Below, piece by piece: positions 11,112-22,295 of a stretch of DNA of 64,000 nt. The stretch's first letter is position 1, and the number at the start of each line of letters is the position of its first letter. Position numbers and translations under genes: made by a program. Origin of the DNA: Magicicada septendecula (lineage: Eukaryota > Arthropoda > Insecta > Hemiptera > Cicadidae); NCBI GenBank assembly GCA_034769895.1, contig CM068375.1:259306768-259370767 (forward strand), written 5' to 3'. The notes below the pieces were generated by a model. The model searched no databases. It was not told the origin of the DNA and saw only the letters and a list, made by a program, of their open reading frames with translations.

Positions 11112-14100
11112 AGATTTAAGAAGAATTTAGTATGTTTACGATATATTTTATAATGTGTGAATTTTATGTAGTATAAGAATTAGTCTGTAAGGTATTGTAT
11201 ATATATATTGATAATAAGAATAAGCAAGTCGAGAGTGACTTATGCAGCTCATAATTTGTACAGAGAAACGAGTGAGAGAAATTTCACACGGTAATCCCCA
11301 AGCATACTCCCAGTACATTGCTGACCCAAATAACATATATTTCCCCCAGCCGGAGTCTGTTTTAAGCGGCGGAGTATGTGACGATGTCATTAATTAAAAA
11401 TAAAATAATTAATAAATAGGTAATGTAAAAGCTGAGAAATTTAAAATTTTAATAAATCGCACATTTAAACTAATTTTTATTGCTATCATAAATCATAATA
11501 ATATTTAATAAAGAGTTTTAATAATAAAATAAAAGGAATGCAAGTGTACAGATAGGGAAACCCTTGTTAATTAACCCTGCATAGACATGCGCTAACCGGA
11601 ATTAACTTGAATACCGACCCCTAAACAAACTAATAATCCTTGAAAATTAATATTAAATAAATAAATAAACAAGACCACAGTAGTGTACTATAATGAAGTC
11701 TGTAATTAAGAAGATTTTTGGATAATTAAAAAAGTCAAACTTTAACCCCTTAAATAGAGGATAAATGTGGAACTATTTTGTTGCGACGCGTAAACTCCGC
11801 GCGATTAACTGACCCTTCCAAAATAGTAGAGAGTCGAGATGAACCGCTCGCGTAGAAAACACGCGCTTGAACCGTGTCTCAGAAAAAGACAGAATATTTG
11901 TATTTAGAAGACAGTTACAAGAATGTGTAGCAAAAGTATTGCCAAATTAATGTGGTAGTAGTCTAATTGTAAAAAACCGAAATGTATAAATAACTGTGTA
12001 AGGGATGACATCTCATTTGTTTAATTTTGTAAGACGTCTATGTTGTTTTAAATAATATGGTACGAGCTACCAAAAGTGAGAACTTTTATAAACAATAATG
12101 TGACGTGCGATTCTGCAACAAACAAGAACATTTACGGCACTTATACTACTGACGATGTTTAACTACAAGACTTCTGAGAACCTCCACGCTACTTCATTAT
12201 GAACTAACCACTTCAGGCACTTCAACAGGAAAGTTAACTCCACTTAAGATCAACCGCTGACGAACACCATAAGGATCAAGGACCCTGACTACGAGTAAAC
12301 TGATGGATATGGCAGGTGACACGGAGACTTGTTCTCCGTGATTAATTAAAATTGTAACCAATGAATTATTAAAGACAGTTGAAATGAAAAAATAGAAAGA
12401 CTTTAATGATAACCACTTTATAAGATGTAGTATGTTTTAGAATTCAAAATATTTGTAGTACAGAATAATGCTGATGTATATGTATAGCTTCACTGATACA
12501 AATTTTTAGATTGAGTCCATTCTTCAAATGGCCCCCCCAAATAGTATTATAGAATATAAATAAGCGAGCTTAACTCATAAACAAGTTGAAGGTCCCGGAT
12601 TCATGGATAATGCTAGCACTGATAAATCCATATGTTTTGGCCCCAGTTCTTTACAAAATCTGTTATAAATTGTAATCTTTTATTCAGAAACCCTTTATGG
12701 GAATATTTATGTAGAGCTGTTGTAGTAATGATTTAATAAAGAGATGTCGTTATTTTACACTAAAACAGTGAGTGAATAAATCATCAGACCCCCATGTAAA
12801 AGTTCCTTTAGTTATAACTACTGCTGGTTTATCTAGTAATTAAAAGTTGATTACGAGTATGGCAGCCCATGCAATTGATCAGAGGTAAGTATGCACAGGT
12901 TCCCGATGTTATAACGTAGGTGACACGTTATATTAGTTACGCATCACGCACCCTGACAGATCAAGAAAAGAAATACTCCGCATACGAATTAGAATGTTTA
13001 GCTATCGTTCTCGCTTTTGAGAAGTTCAAACCCTTTTTAGAACATAAGGAGTTTCTGTTAGAAACGGATAATCAAGCATTATCTTGGCTACTAAATCACC
13101 CAAAACAGTTAGGTCGTATCGGAAGATGGGTATTAAGGTTAAATTGTTTCAAATTTAAAGTACAACATATTAGAGGCACCCAAAACGTAGTTGCCGATAC
13201 ACTGTCACGTATGTTCCAGCCGACTAGTAAAACATACGAAAACAAGAAGAGTAGAGAAACGCCGATTATCAATACTTTAATTACCGATTTTCCTCTTGCA
13301 TTTACGGACTTAGCCCAGTATCAACAACAAGACCCCCGTTTAAGACCAATTATTGACCAACTCGGTAAAGGAAATACGTCAGAAAAATACATATTGGGTA
13401 AGAGAGTATTATGTTATAGACTAGCGAACGGAAAATATTTACGAATAATCGCCCCTGATATTATTAAACCTATGCTGATGGAATACTACCACTCTTCCAC
13501 CATTGGAGCACATATGGGAATAAATAAAACAATACATCGAATTCGTAAAGAATATCACTGTGAAAATATGAACAGTGAGATAGCTAATTTCGTGAAAAGG
13601 TGTAAGTTGTGTGCATTCAACAAACCAGCGAGAAACAGCCAAATAAGTCAATTAATCTCAGAAATTCCTGCTACCCCGTTCTCCAAAATTTATTTAGACT
13701 TTTCAGGACCCTACCCACGTTCTAAATCAGGAAATACAATGCTACTAATTTGCGTAGATTCTTTCAGCAAATTTGTCTGGATGTATCCCATGCGGCGAAC
13801 CTTAGCTTCGACCACAGTACGTATATTACAGAATAGATTATTTAAAGAGTTCGGTACTCCCGTACATCTAGTGTCGGATAACGGACCCCAATTTAAGTCA
13901 AAGGAATTCAGGAACATGTGTTTCAAATTAGGAATACACTACATTACCACTACAGAGTATCGTCCCCAAGGTAATATAGCTGAAAGGTATTTGCAAAACC
14001 TACAATCTGCTTTAATAGCCTACCATGCAAACGACCATACGTCTTGGGACCAGAACCTATCCTGGATACAATTCGCATTTAATTCAGCCTATCATGAAGG

Positions 14101-14802
14101 ACATTAGTCTACCCCATTCGAATTATTGTTTGAATACAAACCTAACCACCCATTATCCACTAAGTGGAAAATACATGAGTTACTACCCCTTGAAATTAGG
14201 TATAATTAGGGATAAAAATACAAAGAAAATCTGGAATGAAGCTCGCGCTAATTTACGTGCAAACTTAGCGAAATCACGGAAATATCACGAGCGAAATAAT
14301 AATAACAATGAAGTAAATTACCAAATTGGTGACTTAGTAATGTATAAAACACACCCTACGAGTAGTGCAATCGATAAGACAACCTCCAAGCTATCATACC
14401 GATGGTGCGGTCCTTATCAAATTCACAAACACTTAACTCCAGTAACTGTAGCCCTGTACGAACCCTCTACTCAAAAATATGTACGAAGAACACATATTTC
14501 GCAGATAAAGCGTTATCACAAAGAAGGAAATAGTAGAGTGCAAGCAAAATAAATGTAGTAAAAAGGTATATGTTTTGTACTCAACTGCTAAAGAGTACTT
14601 GAGTAACAATTGGCTACCTAATCGTATAAATAGGTACGAGGCCTGATCAATCTTGAATCCTATTCATCAAAAGTAGAGCAAAGTGAGAAGTCAGCTGACA
14701 TCGAATATAAGTAATAATTAAGTAATAAATTACTTAAAGAGTAATTCTATAACAAGAGTAACTCACAAACTAAAGAAAAATCCGTTAGTAGTCGTAAGTA
14801 GT
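11112..14802 (+). repeat. Array unit 4 (type A)
   Basis: 3691 bp. (TA)n at 11198-11208 (11 bp), with the same short allele and downstream gataataag variant as unit 1. LTR-like block 11377-12526, pol remnant 12920-14552. The leader near 12692 has lost two bases relative to its neighbours (accctttatg against acccttatatg). Confidence 0.93.
12920..14552 (+). pseudogene. Ty3/gypsy pol remnant, unit 4
   Basis: Same layout as unit 3 with a full 395-codon frame to TAG 14105-14107, then a frameshift and the C-terminal domain to 14552. It has Arg where units 1-3 have Cys in the RNase H tail (LSRMFQ against LSCMFQ), matching type B and so probably the ancestral state. Private changes are KKSRE near 13245 and a Leu in YRLANG near 13423. 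Confidence 0.88.
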
Positions 14803-14884
14803 AGATTTAAGAAGAATTTAGTATGTTTACGATATATTTTATAATGTGTGAATTTTATGTAGTATAAGAATTAGTCTGTAAGGT

Positions 14885-14915
<31 letters not shown>

Positions 14916-16937
14916 TGCAACACATCTTTTTATGATTTCTTTCATTATGGATTAAGAGTTTTACATGGACCTGGTTAGGGTATACCATGCCAACACTTAC
15001 CTGCAGTATATGGTACTTTTCTGCTTTGCCGGCTATTAGGTGTGGGATTTGGGCTTATTAGGTATCAGGTAACGAGTTGGGACGATGTGTTTCCAAAAGA
15101 ATTATTTTAGGAAGCTGAGTTGTATAAATTGTGAATAAATGAAAACTACCTTTTTAGTCTATCATTCCAATGATTATAATTGTCACCCTCAAGGTGCTTA
15201 TCTTTACACAAATCATAATAATAAAAAGAATTTCAAATATTTAACACAATTTACGGCGGGTTCTACCATTTATATTCTTTCTTGAATATTACTTTACCAT
15301 ATTTTCTCTAGTGATATATTGTTATAATGCTTACGTCTAACAATCACATATTAAAATCATATATCTTAGTACATAATTTATAAGTTCCTGAAAATAAGAC
15401 ATACAATACACAGTATATACACAAAACAAATAACATGGAAATATACACACATATATGGGCAGTTTCACACTGTCTGCCTGTAATTATAATTCATTTATAA
15501 AAATCATTTTGTTATATTGAATTTAATTATTTAATAAAATGGAAATACTGAATTGATTTCATTCTATTAAATCCGTAACCCTGTTCTTTATACATGAAAA
15601 AATAAAATACGAACTTTTTAAATGAACATAACAAGGGTTATATTTATCGTTATCTCTATGGTAATTATTATTAATATAAACACTTTTATTAAGGGTAACT
15701 CCCTTTTAATTATTCTAATCTTCAGCCTGCTTGGCTATCAACAATAATTAATATGAAACAATAAAATTTGTGACATCTAATATCTTGATAAACACTCTTA
15801 GAGCTTCTCTGCACTCTCCCTTAATTTATCACATTTAATTTATCAAATATAATTTTTTATACAGTGCACAATCTCATGAAAACATTTGCTTAGAGTCTTT
15901 CTGCACTCTTATTAACATATTATTATAATAATCACACATTATCTAAATGTTCTGTCTTTTTGAATAAATGTCTCTATATGATATACAGTACAACATTTAA
16001 AAGTGTCTTTAGGCTTTAGTCATACCGCCTATATAATTAAATGTTTATCAATTATTTAAAACTGTTCAATTTCGCTTATAGCGGCTTTTCATTTACTTTT
16101 TGTGTTTTACAACATTATTATGAACCCTGAACCATATCAGGTCACCTGTTTTGATGATTTCATGTTACACAGATGTACACGGGTCTCAGGCGTCGGCGTT
16201 GAGTACAGCTATTCCTCTCGAAACCTCCGTCAGCGTCGCTTAGCGGTGTATGAACAGCTAGGCTAGGCGTCGTTCCTTTATCGTCATGGACACAGCGTCT
16301 CTGGCCTCGGGTATAGTCTGATGTCCGTAGTACGTAGTTGTAGTAACTCAGGTATCTGCCGGTCTCATTAAAGCGTCTTCTGCAGCGTATCGTTCCGTGT
16401 GTACGACTCAACGAATACTTTATGAATGAGACAGATGCTCGTTTTGGCTCACTGTTTATAGGGCAAAGCCACGTGTGCAAATGAGTTTCTATCGGCGAAT
16501 ATCTCAACAATCCTTTATTTATTTAGGTAACAAAGTTGTTTGTTAGACGTGTCTTGAACACAGTTATTAGCTATGTATACACGTGATCTTTAATTAGCAC
16601 CGCGAAAGGTGTGAAATAGTAAAACGCTTATAGTTCACGACACTCTCACTATCTCGTTATGTGTTTGGTGTCTAAATAAAGCTACATTTCCGCACTATTC
16701 ACTGGTCAACCTAGTTCTTCTTAATCTTTTGTCATTTTTCTATTATTTAAGTTTTAAAACACTTCTGACATGTGCCGACAAAATTATACATATTTATGCA
16801 GGTGGACTGTTATCTGTTTTGTTTGCTATATAAAATCTTATCTATACCCTTCTAAATGTACAATTGTAGCAGATAACGCTTATTATGCGTACTCCAGTTA
16901 GAACGATAAACATTGATAACAATGTTTTGTTATAACA
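14916..16937 (-). repeat. 3' LTR of element I
   Basis: 2022 bp with TG...CA ends (TGCAACAC at 14916, TATAACA ending 16937 on the + strand). It differs from the other LTR at only about four positions noticed by eye (near 15554, 15566, 16630 and 16936). It contains a GC- and CpG-richer stretch at about 16170-16470 in otherwise AT-rich sequence. A 116-codon minus-strand frame (16160-16510) in both LTRs has no recognisable domain and is not called as a gene. Confidence 0.9.
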
Positions 16938-16947
16938 CTCCCCCACT
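16938..16947 (-). other. Polypurine tract of element I
   Basis: The minus strand reads AGTGGGGGAG immediately before the LTR start TGTTATAAC. This is a typical purine primer site for plus-strand synthesis and fixes the LTR boundary. Confidence 0.8.
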
Positions 16948-17092
16948 TGCTTTAAAAAAAATTGTTTGTGCTTTACAGAACAACATATTTTTTTTTTTTT
17001 TTCTATGTTTAGTACATACACAGTCAGTTATATTACATGTTTATTAGAAAGAATATAAAATCTTTTCTTAAAGTAACAATCACATATGGGTA
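16948..17092. other. Non-coding segment between integrase and polypurine tract of element I
   Basis: AT-rich, including a run of about 17 T near 16987-17003. No gene seen. Confidence 0.6.
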
Positions 17093-18370
17093 TTATTGGA
17101 TATAATGACGCAGAGATGACGCATGGTACTTTCCGACGTCCTTTTGCTTCACTGGGTCATATACCATGTAGGTGTGTGGTCCTAGACGACTCCTTAGTTC
17201 ATATGGGCCACAGAATAATCTGAAGAATTTCTTGGAAGTGTTTAATATACTACTTCCCACAGGATTTGTCTTTATCAATACCTTATCACCAATCTGGAAT
17301 CTTGTCAATCGGTGAGTTCTATTATACCGGTCTCTCCTTTTACCTGCTTGATGATATAACTGTCGTTCAGCTCTGTTTATTTTTATTTGAATTGGCAAAT
17401 CTACATTATAATTTTTCGGTTTATTTATCATGTTGTGCCAGAATCTTTTAGGTATTTTATTCTCACTTAATTCTAACGGTGTGTATCCTGTAGCTTCACT
17501 ATAATTGTGATTCATTGCATCTTCGAAAAATTGTAGATAGTCAGGCCATTTACTCTGTTGATTGTAGCAATATAACCTCATGTACTTGCCTAACTCTCTA
17601 TTTATTCTTTCAGCTAGATTAGTTTGTGGATGCCTTATGGATGTAAGTATAGGTTTTATACCTTGTCTTGTCAATGCGTCCTTCCATAATTTATTACCAA
17701 ACTGCTTACCTTGATCTGTCAACACTTTATCCATTTTTCCATACTTTGGTATATACTTCTGGGTGATGACGTTCAGAACAGATTTCATGGTGGGTCTTCG
17801 TGCAGCATATAACTTTACTAGCTTGGTAAACACATCTACCGTCACAATTATATGGCGGTACCCACGACTTGATCGCGGGAGTGGTCCAAGGAAATCAAGT
17901 GCAACTATATCCCCCTTCTTCTTAGTTCTGATACTCCCCATTTCAACGCAAGTGTTTAAATTCGGATGTTTGGCTGTTTGACAATCATGGCATTTCCTAA
18001 CAATTATTTTAATTTTTCTGAACATATTATTACAGGTGAAGGCTTCTTTCATAGTTAAATAGCACTTCAATGGAGATGCATGAGCTAGACTACGATGACA
18101 TGGCATAATTAATTGCTGTAACATGTCATGAGATAGCACAACTTTCCAATCATAATTAATAAGCTTAAATAAAATTCCATCTTTCACACAATAATTTATA
18201 GGTAACGGATTATTTTTTATATTCTGTAATCGCTGATCTTTATCTTGCTCTCTAGCGAGATTACGTAGTAATTCTTGTACTTCTCTCTCGGGTTTGTATG
18301 TTATGTTGCTAAGTACCCTGACATCTTGTGGTTTAGCTTCATGTGTTTCTATACAGACTCCAGAATGTAG
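17093..18370 (-). pseudogene. Integrase of element I (pol fragment without own start)
   Basis: The frame is open from 18370, just after a TGA at 18371-18373, to the stop at 17093. There is no ATG at the left edge; a GTG at 18185-18187 is only the first in-frame alternative start. Counting from that GTG, the zinc finger lies at about residues 31-69 (CHRSLAHAS ... CHDC). The DDE core has D98 (ALDFLGP), D158 (LTDQGKQF) and E193 (LAERINREL), with 34 residues between the last two. The C-terminal domain contains FCGPYEL near residue 325. The 60 codons before the GTG look like the RNase H-integrase spacer, so the upstream deletion junction lies near 18370-18414. All catalytic residues are present. 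It is distinct from, though distantly related to, the array integrase. Confidence 0.85.
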
Positions 18371-18413
18371 TCATTGATTTTCAGTCTTCGATGTGGACGG
18401 TTTATTACGTTCA

Positions 18414-19652
18414 TCAGTGTTTCTCGGTGTCTCTTTCTGTTTTTTTCTCAACGGTAATCGCCTGCGTATTTGCATTCCTATCGGATGTCCATGGTTTCGA
18501 AAATCGTTTCGACGAATTCGGCCATCGGTAACCTCCTTTGTAATTACCTCTTTCATTATTTTGCTCCTGCTTCTCATATGTTCGTCCATCTTCATGGCGT
18601 CTATCATATGATACATTTTTGTTTTTCGGATATTTTTCATCGTCTGTACGTCTATCTTCTCTGCCTTTATCTTCTTGGCGATATCTTTGCGAATACCACG
18701 TACCTCTATCTTGATTTTGGTTCCGGTTATCTCGCTGAACTCCTCTTGGTGGGTCTCGTTCACGGATTACACCCTCCATCTGTGTTAAAAGTATTAATAG
18801 ATCTTCAATGGTAGCTATACCCTGAACATGTATAGCTAGTTGGATGTTCCTGCTGAAATGATTAGCAAGCTTAATGACTAATTCTTTTTGTGTTAAAGCG
18901 GGACGTAAATGTTTACTCCTCTCTACTAACATAATGACGTATTCATCTTCAGACAGCTTACCTGGATTATATTTACCAAATTCCAGTGTATTTCGTATTC
19001 TCATTTGTATGTATTCATTCCAATACCTCCGTTCGAATGCTAGTTTAAATTCTTCATACGTTTTTAAATCGTCATTCACCATCGTGAACCAACTGGCTGC
19101 TGCATCTTTTAAGTAACGGCTTACAAAGTCTATTTTATCTTTGTCACTGAGAATAGATCCAATACTATCCAATTCTTTCTCACATTTGATACGAAATTCA
19201 ATGGGATTTTCCCCTCTGGATCCTCTAAAATAGTTAATGGGTCTCTCTTCTCTAGGTACGGTCGAGTATACTAACGCTTGTGTTGGTAGTCTTCTCACTT
19301 CTCGTGTAAGTCGGTCTACTTCACCTTTTAACTTGACTTCCAGCTGATCTACCCTGTTGTCATGGTGTTGGATAGATTTCTTGATGGTGTCGTCTGCTGC
19401 GGCGAGACTTTTTGTTTCTTCTTCAATTTTCATGGTCTTCCTGACATTACTCTGCACCAACTCGCTGATGACTTGTATCTTGGTATCTTGTCGATGCGTA
19501 ATTTTTTCGAGTTTCTGGTCCAGTGTGTCGGCCATAGATTTAAAATTTTGTTGTAGTCTTTTTCGCTGCTCTTCGAAATTTTCATTCATCACCACCGCTT
19601 GTTGTTTTAGAGACTCTTTAACTTTACCTTCTAAGGTCTCCATTCGTTCCAT
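18414..19652 (-). CDS. Gag-like capsid protein of element I
   Basis: A 412-residue frame starting at ATG 19650-19652. Residues 1-120 are heptad-like and predicted coiled coil. Residues about 138-300 resemble the Ty3/gypsy capsid domain, including RYLKDAAASWF (180-190) followed by YEEFKLAFERRY (199-210). Residues 300-412 are a basic, charged tail rich in R, D, E and N. No CCHC zinc knuckle is seen; it may have been lost with the deletion that removed protease to RNase H. Gag forms the particle that packages element RNA. In-frame coding clearly extends upstream (to about 19840) but is interrupted by TAA at 19677-19679, so this ATG may be a fallback start and the protein shortened at its N-terminus. 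Confidence 0.75.
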   Translation of the reverse strand: MERMETLEGKVKESLKQQAVVMNENFEEQRKRLQQNFKSMADTLDQKLEKITHRQDTKIQVISELVQSNVRKTMKIEEETKSLAAADDTIKKSIQHHDNRVDQLEVKLKGEVDRLTREVRRLPTQALVYSTVPREERPINYFRGSRGENPIEFRIKCEKELDSIGSILSDKDKIDFVSRYLKDAAASWFTMVNDDLKTYEEFKLAFERRYWNEYIQMRIRNTLEFGKYNPGKLSEDEYVIMLVERSKHLRPALTQKELVIKLANHFSRNIQLAIHVQGIATIEDLLILLTQMEGVIRERDPPRGVQRDNRNQNQDRGTWYSQRYRQEDKGREDRRTDDEKYPKNKNVSYDRRHEDGRTYEKQEQNNERGNYKGGYRWPNSSKRFSKPWTSDRNANTQAITVEKKTERDTEKH

Positions 19653-19870
19653 AATTTCTACCTTACTTTCAGCATTTTACGCGTATAGTTTCTGAATTTC
19701 TGACGTGCTTGCTTCCAATCTTCTCATAGTTTCAGACGTGCTTGCTTCCAATCTTCTCATAGTTTCAGCACCACTAGTTTTTATTTCTTCAAACCTTTTT
19801 ACGTTTTCAACGTTGCTGGCTTCTAATTCTTCATTATGTCGGCTAAACTGACCTCTTGTTTATGTGCCAT
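19653..19870 (-). pseudogene. Broken N-terminal extension of element I gag
   Basis: Upstream of the Gag ATG the same frame encodes more coiled-coil-like sequence (for example EELEASNVENVKRFEE), interrupted by TAA at 19677-19679. An ATG at 19868-19870 opens a different frame (MAHKQE...) that meets TAG after 15 codons, so one frameshift and one stop separate the likely original start from the main ORF. Confidence 0.55.
19703..19768 (-). repeat. Perfect 33-bp tandem duplication in the gag 5' region
   Basis: 19703-19735 and 19736-19768 are identical 33-base copies, which keeps the frame and repeats an 11-residue block (containing MRRLEAS) in the coiled-coil region. Confidence 0.9.
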
Positions 19871-20245
19871 GTTTAATTTTAATTTGGTGAACCGATTTTA
19901 AAATATTTATTATTAATTTGTATATTATTAATTATTTGGCTTATTATTAAATACTGTATTGGTAGTCATTTATTCATCAACATACAACCATTATCTTGGG
20001 CGCCTGTAGTATCAGTTTCTGATAACCACAATATTTATCTAAGCTCCCCTTTGTTTACTCTACTGATAACGCTAACTGTACGTTCTTATCAGCTACATTC
20101 AACATATAAATGCACGTTTTATAATAATTACACATCAACTCTAAATATTTGTTCTACGTGAATTTATATTTATTTAACTTCTTACTAATTTTTAATTTTT
20201 TCGTATTATTTATTTATTTTTTTTTTTTTTTATTTATTTAATCGT
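19871..20245. other. Leader of element I
   Basis: Untranslated leader between PBS and gag: AT-rich, with a T-run at about 20218-20231. No gene seen. Confidence 0.6.
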
Positions 20246-20265
20246 GCCCCACGTTGGAAGCGACA
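20246..20265 (-). other. Possible primer binding site of element I
   Basis: The minus strand reads TGTCGCTTCC followed by AACGTGGGGC, eight bases inside the 5' LTR. It resembles PBS regions of insect Ty3/gypsy elements, which often contain AACGTGGGGC, but the start is imperfect (TGTCGC instead of TGGCGC). Confidence 0.4.
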
Positions 20266-20273
20266 TTTTCTTT

Positions 20274-22295
20274 TGCAACACATCTTTTTATGATTTCTTT
20301 CATTATGGATTAAGAGTTTTACATGGACCTGGTTAGGGTATACCATGCCAACACTTACCTGCAGTATATGGTACTTTTCTGCTTTGCCGGCTATTAGGTG
20401 TGGGATTTGGGCTTATTAGGTATCAGGTAACGAGTTGGGACGATGTGTTTCCAAAAGAATTATTTTAGGAAGCTGAGTTGTATAAATTGTGAATAAATGA
20501 AAACTACCTTTTTAGTCTATCATTCCAATGATTATAATTGTCACCCTCAAGGTGCTTATCTTTACACAAATCATAATAATAAAAAGAATTTCAAATATTT
20601 AACACAATTTACGGCGGGTTCTACCATTTATATTCTTTCTTGAATATTACTTTACCATATTTTCTCTAGTGATATATTGTTATAATGCTTACGTCTAACA
20701 ATCACATATTAAAATCATATATCTTAGTACATAATTTATAAGTTCCTGAAAATAAGACATACAATACACAGTATATACACAAAACAAATAACATGGAAAT
20801 ATACACACATATATGGGCAGTTTCACACTGTCTGCCTGTAATTATAATTCATTTATAAAAATCATTTTGTTATATTGAATTTAATTATTTAATAAAATGG
20901 AAATACTGAATTAATTTCATTCTATGAAATCCGTAACCCTGTTCTTTATACATGAAAAAATAAAATACGAACTTTTTAAATGAACATAACAAGGGTTATA
21001 TTTATCGTTATCTCTATGGTAATTATTATTAATATAAACACTTTTATTAAGGGTAACTCCCTTTTAATTATTCTAATCTTCAGCCTGCTTGGCTATCAAC
21101 AATAATTAATATGAAACAATAAAATTTGTGACATCTAATATCTTGATAAACACTCTTAGAGCTTCTCTGCACTCTCCCTTAATTTATCACATTTAATTTA
21201 TCAAATATAATTTTTTATACAGTGCACAATCTCATGAAAACATTTGCTTAGAGTCTTTCTGCACTCTTATTAACATATTATTATAATAATCACACATTAT
21301 CTAAATGTTCTGTCTTTTTGAATAAATGTCTCTATATGATATACAGTACAACATTTAAAAGTGTCTTTAGGCTTTAGTCATACCGCCTATATAATTAAAT
21401 GTTTATCAATTATTTAAAACTGTTCAATTTCGCTTATAGCGGCTTTTCATTTACTTTTTGTGTTTTACAACATTATTATGAACCCTGAACCATATCAGGT
21501 CACCTGTTTTGATGATTTCATGTTACACAGATGTACACGGGTCTCAGGCGTCGGCGTTGAGTACAGCTATTCCTCTCGAAACCTCCGTCAGCGTCGCTTA
21601 GCGGTGTATGAACAGCTAGGCTAGGCGTCGTTCCTTTATCGTCATGGACACAGCGTCTCTGGCCTCGGGTATAGTCTGATGTCCGTAGTACGTAGTTGTA
21701 GTAACTCAGGTATCTGCCGGTCTCATTAAAGCGTCTTCTGCAGCGTATCGTTCCGTGTGTACGACTCAACGAATACTTTATGAATGAGACAGATGCTCGT
21801 TTTGGCTCACTGTTTATAGGGCAAAGCCACGTGTGCAAATGAGTTTCTATCGGCGAATATCTCAACAATCCTTTATTTATTTAGGTAACAAAGTTGTTTG
21901 TTAGACGTGTCTTGAACACAGTTATTAGCTATGTATACACGTGATCTTTAATTAGCACCGCGAAAGGTGTGAAATAGTAAAACGCTTACAGTTCACGACA
22001 CTCTCACTATCTCGTTATGTGTTTGGTGTCTAAATAAAGCTACATTTCCGCACTATTCACTGGTCAACCTAGTTCTTCTTAATCTTTTGTCATTTTTCTA
22101 TTATTTAAGTTTTAAAACACTTCTGACATGTGCCGACAAAATTATACATATTTATGCAGGTGGACTGTTATCTGTTTTGTTTGCTATATAAAATCTTATC
22201 TATACCCTTCTAAATGTACAATTGTAGCAGATAACGCTTATTATGCGTACTCCAGTTAGAACGATAAACATTGATAACAATGTTTTGTTATAATA
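20274..22295 (-). repeat. 5' LTR of element I
   Basis: 2022 bp, colinear with 14916-16937 without indels. Its outer end on the + strand reads TATAATA instead of TATAACA, so the terminal CA is TA (22294-22295). This is either a point change or an effect of fusing with the TA-rich target. Confidence 0.88.

Larger units (their letters stand above)
14916..22295 (-). mobile_element. Nested element I: Ty3/gypsy-type LTR element with gag and integrase only
   Basis: A 7380-bp insertion in the (TA)n tract of unit 5, opposite in orientation to the array. Two 2022-bp direct repeats flank an internal region of 3336 bp. Reading the minus strand, the order is LTR, PBS-like site, Gag ORF, integrase ORF, polypurine tract, LTR. 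Protease, reverse transcriptase and RNase H are absent; only about 45 bases separate the Gag stop from the opened integrase frame. The target duplication cannot be measured because both flanks are TA repeats. The near identity of the LTRs points to recent insertion, which would have needed enzymes supplied in trans. Confidence 0.9.

Noticed and set aside
16160-16510. 116-codon minus-strand frame in both LTRs of element I (also 21518-21868)
   Set aside because: It lies in the CpG-richer part of an LTR, has no domain or coding-like composition, and is duplicated only because LTRs are.
18371-18763. 130-codon minus-strand frame overlapping the end of element I gag
   Set aside because: It is an alternative frame of the basic gag tail. 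Its interest is only that this frame continues, after a TGA, into integrase.
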